From Methanotrichaceae archaeon (lineage in GTDB: Archaea; Halobacteriota; Methanosarcinia; Methanotrichales; Methanotrichaceae): a stretch of DNA of 64,000 bases. The position numbers and the translations under genes are program-made. Of this stretch, positions 63,723-64,000 are shown piece by piece. The stretch spans positions 62,001 to 126,000 of the forward strand of contig JABLXE010000003.1 of NCBI GenBank assembly GCA_013178225.1, in the 5' to 3' direction. The notes under the pieces were generated by a model that was given only the letters and a program-made list of their open reading frames with translations, ran no database searches and had not been told where the DNA came from. Within the stretch, counting starts at the first letter, position 1, and each line of letters opens with the position of its first letter.

Positions 63723-64000
63723 ATGTCCATCCCCGTTATTTGGATAGCGATAATTCTGATTATCATGGCAATCATCCTCAGCCTGGTGGGCATTCGCCGT
63801 GTGCCTCCCAAAGTGCTGGAGACGCGGATAGCAAAGCTGATCCTGAAGAATACCACTCTGGGCGATAGGCTGTGCGAAATCTTTTACGGAGTGGCCATGG
63901 TTACCGTCGTGAGCGGCATTGTGAATGTCGAGGCTTCCGGCTATGAGAATATAGGATTCACCTTGCTATTCGTTTCGCTGGGCGTCAACATCACCTGGGG
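63723..64000 (+). CDS. Membrane protein, 3' end outside window
   Basis: First 92 codons only. Signal-anchor helix (VIWIAIILIIMAIILSLVGI), a basic loop, then two further hydrophobic stretches ending with TLLFVSLGVNITWG at the window edge. The last part resembles the GVNxxWG segment of some VIT/CCC1-like transporters, but the sequence is too short to be sure. AGGAGG four bases before the ATG supports the start. Confidence 0.65.
   Translation, partial: MSIPVIWIAIILIIMAIILSLVGIRRVPPKVLETRIAKLILKNTTLGDRLCEIFYGVAMVTVVSGIVNVEASGYENIGFTLLFVSLGVNITW

Overview
The window looks like a chromosomal segment of a methanogenic archaeon of the Methanosarcinales/Methanotrichales type (Methanothrix-like; inferred from gene content, not proven). 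Supporting signs are families largely restricted to archaea or methanogens: NreA, LonB, a VAT/CDC48 ATPase, DUF2111, UPF0305/DUF2115, DUF2073 with its Era-like GTPase and zinc-ribbon partners, DUF2173, ribose-1,5-bisphosphate isomerase, and an archaeal initiator tRNA(Met) with no encoded CCA. Many genes have TATA boxes about 25-30 bases upstream and GGAGG-type ribosome binding sites, several are leaderless, and T-runs mark many 3' ends. There are no rRNA genes, CRISPR arrays, insertion sequences or phage genes.

Layout. 1-4 kb: 3' part of nreA, then a minus-strand MoxR ATPase / DUF58 / LarA-like operon. 4-9.6 kb: small membrane and soluble proteins, a chagasin-like inhibitor, a ketopantoate-reductase-like enzyme, a VOC protein and a winged-helix regulator, then a 760-base stretch without a convincing gene. 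9.6-18.3 kb: a long minus-strand block with argG, DUF2111, rimI, a small membrane protein, and a compact proteostasis operon (two-HTH regulator, CDC48, LonB, TldD). 18.4-27 kb: radical SAM protein, the Era-like GTPase/DUF2073/zinc-ribbon trio, secreted proteins, erythromycin-esterase homologue, UPF0305, an 11-bp tandem repeat and the initiator tRNA. 27-36 kb: a secreted protein, a 1019-residue HEAT-repeat protein, a small siroheme reductase-like protein, glutaredoxin, an FTR-rubredoxin fusion and copper ATPase CopA.

36-45 kb: a flavoprotein disulfide reductase and the most interesting operon. It runs XRE-cupin regulator, an AMP-forming acyl-CoA synthetase carrying a C-terminal two-cluster ferredoxin domain, VorB (alpha), and a beta-gamma fusion of a 2-oxoacid:ferredoxin oxidoreductase. 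All four subunit functions of a VOR-type enzyme are present, but delta sits on the synthetase. This suggests activation of a (branched) fatty acid followed by ferredoxin-dependent reductive carboxylation, or the reverse. Next are QueE, a HAD phosphatase and, between HAD and a cyclophilin-like gene, a candidate structured RNA of about 185 nt ending in a hairpin plus T8.

45-56 kb: flavodoxin-like protein, ribose-1,5-bisphosphate isomerase, three secreted/surface proteins, class II photolyase, a single-pass protein with an STT3/AglB-like WWDY motif next to an HTH regulator with a likely operator, diphthine-ammonia ligase, two short genes, an ArsR regulator followed by a methyltransferase-like remnant, DUF2173 and HdeD. 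56-64 kb: a metallo-beta-lactamase/kinase-like fusion divergent from a four-PAS SpoIIE-type phosphatase, then small membrane/unknown proteins, an AstE/AspA-family deacylase and the start of a membrane protein cut by the window end.
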